NCBI GenBank assembly: GCA_003695605.1 | Contig: RFIK01000164.1 | Span: 1-16,293 of the forward strand | DNA length: 16,293 nt | Direction: 5' to 3' | Origin: Chlorobiota bacterium | GTDB taxonomy: Bacteria > Bacteroidota > Ignavibacteria > Kapaibacteriales > NICIL-2 | Shown: positions 14,509 through 16,293 of the stretch, in pieces | How positions within the stretch are numbered: position 1 is the stretch's first letter | Layout: each line of letters starts with the position of its first letter | Position numbers and translations under genes: made by a program | The notes under the pieces: generated by a model | The model's input: only the letters and a program-made list of their open reading frames with translations | Databases searched by the model: none | What the model was told of the DNA's origin: nothing

Positions 14509-15569
14509 TCGAGCGTGGCTACGTAACGTTGCACATCCTGCCACGAAAGGATATCGCCTCCGTGGGTGCGCTGCGCTGCTTCTGCTGATGCACGATCTGC
14601 ATATGCACTCAAGTCTGCACCCATCGGACTTGGGAGCTTCGTACTCCGCACATACCACGCTGAGCGTGCATCCAGAAACGTTCCGGGCATGCGGAAATCG
14701 GTTGCCAGGATAAGCGCGACATCGCTCGAATCCAACGAGCGAAGCATGGTGACCATACACTCGATTGAGTCAAATTTGTACGCTTTGCCTTTCGTACTGA
14801 CGATCTCCGCACCGAATCGTCGGTCTGCGATGGTCATCTTGCAGTAGCTGCATTCATCCGTACCGTAACGGATTGGCTCCGGTGAGGGTGTACAAGCTAA
14901 CTGAGTTACCCCAAGCATGCCCAGCACACTGAGCAAAGTCACATGTCGCGCAGCACTGCGTTGGTGCTCGGTCTTGATCGGTACAGGCTTCCGGCTGATG
15001 CGCCCTGCCTGCCTCCAGGCGCCGATGCCACACGCAAGTGCACCGAGGATACTCCATCCACCCCACGAGGGATATGAATGCGCAGTGATGTTCAGCAATT
15101 GTTTTGTTCCGATGAGCGGCGGCTTATACGTCATTCCCTCGATCTTGATCGGTGCATTGGGATTGAGATTCGACCCATACTCTCGCTCCCACTGATCGAA
15201 GTCGTAGAGCCCAAGAGTGCCGGCGAATGCTATTGCTACAATCCAGACCACGATGAGCCACCTCCGCGGAACAGCAATCGCGAGCCCACCCAACCCGATG
15301 AGCGCTGCAAGGATCCACGGCATAATTCGAAGTTCGGGAATGCTCTCTGGCTCGATGGGTTTCATACCGATGTAATGGTTCAGGATGTTGATGTTTTCCA
15401 AGTCATGCTCACCAATGCCACGGAGCGTGTTGATATGAATATACAACCCAATCGGCTCGGGGTATTGTGGTGCTTCCAGTTCAATGCGCCAAAGCGGCAA
15501 TACCGATGCTAGACCGAGCAACATAACACCTAGCACCAATAGAACTCTTGATTGCTTCATGGTTTGCAT
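14505..15569 (-). CDS. nosL: Fusion of nos-cluster membrane protein with NosL copper chaperone
   Basis: The 354-residue open frame joins two parts. Residues 1 to about 190 form a membrane protein with helices at about 8-27, 83-100, 104-123 and 168-186, and a first loop containing NILNHYIGMK (61-70), a pattern I associate with a conserved uncharacterised protein of Bacteroidota nos clusters. Residues about 210-354 are NosL-like: a hydrophobic stretch ending in Cys226 (an imperfect lipobox, QLAC), then CSYCKM (240-245) and KFDSIECM (265-272), matching the Cys/Met copper-binding and FDxxxCM patterns. NosL is a copper chaperone for NosZ and is normally a separate lipoprotein. An internal GTG (Val210) could start a separate NosL, so two products from one frame are possible. 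An alternative N-terminal start is the ATG at 15560. It overlaps nosD by 4 bases. Confidence 0.82.
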   Translation of the reverse strand: MQTMKQSRVLLVLGVMLLGLASVLPLWRIELEAPQYPEPIGLYIHINTLRGIGEHDLENINILNHYIGMKPIEPESIPELRIMPWILAALIGLGGLAIAVPRRWLIVVWIVAIAFAGTLGLYDFDQWEREYGSNLNPNAPIKIEGMTYKPPLIGTKQLLNITAHSYPSWGGWSILGALACGIGAWRQAGRISRKPVPIKTEHQRSAARHVTLLSVLGMLGVTQLACTPSPEPIRYGTDECSYCKMTIADRRFGAEIVSTKGKAYKFDSIECMVTMLRSLDSSDVALILATDFRMPGTFLDARSAWYVRSTKLPSPMGADLSAYADRASAEAAQRTHGGDILSWQDVQRYVATLD

Positions 15570-15593
15570 ACTCGTAGTGATCTCGACATCAAT

Positions 15594-15628
15594 GAAGGGC
15601 AGGGACCTCGGATGCTCCCCTGCCCTTC
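15594..15628 (-). terminator. Strong stem-loop between nosZ and nosL fusion
   Basis: GAAGGGCAGGG (15594-15604) and CCCTGCCCTTC (15618-15628) are perfect 11-base complements around a 13-base loop, in the 85-bp spacer after the nosZ stop. No T-run follows on the minus strand, so it is not a classical intrinsic terminator. A partial terminator or a 3'-end stabiliser that lets nosZ mRNA accumulate over the maturation genes is more likely. Confidence 0.6.
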
Positions 15629-15654
15629 TCCAGTGTGTACAAACGATGAGTTGC

Positions 15655-16293
15655 TTACTTGCCCGTGCTAAAACTCAGAGGCACCGACATCGCTGATGAA
15701 GATACCCGCACATATCCTTGCATTTCTTGGTGCAAGGCCGAGCAAAAATCTGTGCAATAGAACGGGTAAATACCTGGGCGTTGCGGCACCCACTTGAGCG
15801 TCTGTGTTTCACCGGGCATGATGATTAGCTCGCCATTCTGCGCACCTTGAACCGCAAAGCCATGGGGAATGTCCCAATCCTGCTCGAGATTCGTCACATG
15901 GAAATAGACGACATCGCCGACCTTGATGCCTTCAATGTTATCAGGCGCAAAGTGTGAGCGAATCGTCGTCATGTAGACGTGCACCTCATTGCATTTCCGC
16001 TCGACACGTGCATCTTTCTCAGCTTTGACAGCATACGGATGCTTGTTTTGCTCGAGCTTGAAGATGCGCACAGAGTTTTTCTCGAGCAATTCCGCAGGGC
16101 ATGCTTGCGCATAGTGCGGTTCCCCAACCGTTGGGAAATCGAGCAAGAGCTTCATCTTGTCGCCCTCGATGCTATAGAGTTGCGCGGACTGCGTCAGCTC
16201 CGGCCCCGTTGGTAAGTACCGATCCTTGGTATCTTATTGAGTGCGACGACGTACTTGCCCCACGGCTGCTTGCTATCTCCGCCTGGGAAGCAC
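15655..16293 (-). CDS. nosZ: Nitrous oxide reductase NosZ, C-terminal part with apparent frameshift (5' end outside window)
   Basis: NosZ reduces N2O to N2 in the periplasm, using the CuZ site of its beta-propeller and the CuA site of its C-terminal cupredoxin domain. This is the gene's 3' end. The CuA ligands are visible: His in DIPHGF (codon 15864-15862), then CTDFC and ALHQEM (codons 15756-15721), giving Cys, Cys, His and Met. From the window edge the frame reads CFPGGDSKQPWGKYVVALNKI, a NosZ sequence, but it must shift near 16228-16231 to continue as KDRYLPTGPELTQSAQ and onward to the stop at 15655. In the downstream frame a TAA (16236-16234) and a TAG (16275-16273) block reading further upstream. 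A single missing base explains this. Sequence style and the nosDFYL neighbours suggest clade II NosZ. The signal peptide is not in view. Confidence 0.93.

Noticed and set aside
14509..14760. An 84-codon upstream extension of nosD starting at the ATG at 14760
   Set aside because: It overlaps the conserved NosL domain and encodes a hydrophilic Cys/Arg-rich segment that would bury the signal peptide.
15594..15628. Classical rho-independent terminator after nosZ
   Set aside because: The stem is strong but no T-run follows on the minus strand, and the downstream nosL fusion needs to be transcribed.
1..16293. CRISPR arrays, tRNA genes, insertion sequences or phage genes
   Set aside because: No regularly spaced repeats, cloverleaf-like segments, transposase or phage-type proteins were seen on either strand; all long frames belong to housekeeping, stress or nos genes.

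Overview
The window is gene-dense bacterial DNA of moderate GC. It has no rRNA, tRNA, CRISPR array or insertion sequence that I can see, and no gene-free stretch over 300 bases; the largest gap is about 120 bp. Several features suggest a Gram-negative lineage of the Bacteroidota/Chlorobi/Ignavibacteria (FCB) side, for example a Kapabacteria- or Ignavibacteria-like organism: an LptD of the Bacteroidota type, TAnnTTTG promoter-like boxes, few Shine-Dalgarno sequences, and a nitrous-oxide-reductase cluster with the layout seen in clade II (atypical) nosZ organisms. This placement is inference from gene content.

Layout. (1) 2-4892, plus strand: the 3' part of an lptD-like outer-membrane LPS assembly gene, then glmS (UDP-GlcNAc precursor synthesis), then a nucleoside transporter of the CNT/NupC family. 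(2) 4889-8710, minus strand, read from right to left: a carbon-nitrogen hydrolase, pspA, a YbjN-like protein, then an ECF sigma factor, its membrane anti-sigma factor and a Spy/CpxP/CnrX-like periplasmic protein. The last five look like envelope-stress functions. (3) 8794-11710, plus strand: an isolated fliO-like gene followed by the cell-shape genes mreB, mreC and mreD. (4) 11707-16293, minus strand, read from right to left: nosZ (3' part only), a membrane protein fused to NosL, nosD, nosF and nosY. This is the respiratory nitrous oxide reductase with its copper-site maturation genes.

How they work together. NosZ reduces N2O to N2 in the periplasm. NosD, NosF and NosY form the ABC-type assembly complex, and NosL delivers copper. 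nosL to nosY overlap at every junction, so they are probably translationally coupled. The ECF sigma, anti-sigma and Spy-like genes also overlap and form one signalling unit. Both convergent boundaries (nupC/spy-like and mreD/nosY) have interlocking stop codons with no room for a terminator.

Main points for a second look: the membrane protein-NosL fusion; an apparent one-base frameshift in nosZ close to the window edge; a CnrX-position Spy-like protein that lacks metal ligands; an orphan fliO beside mreBCD; repeated TAnnTTTG promoter-like boxes; and short tandem repeats before glmS.
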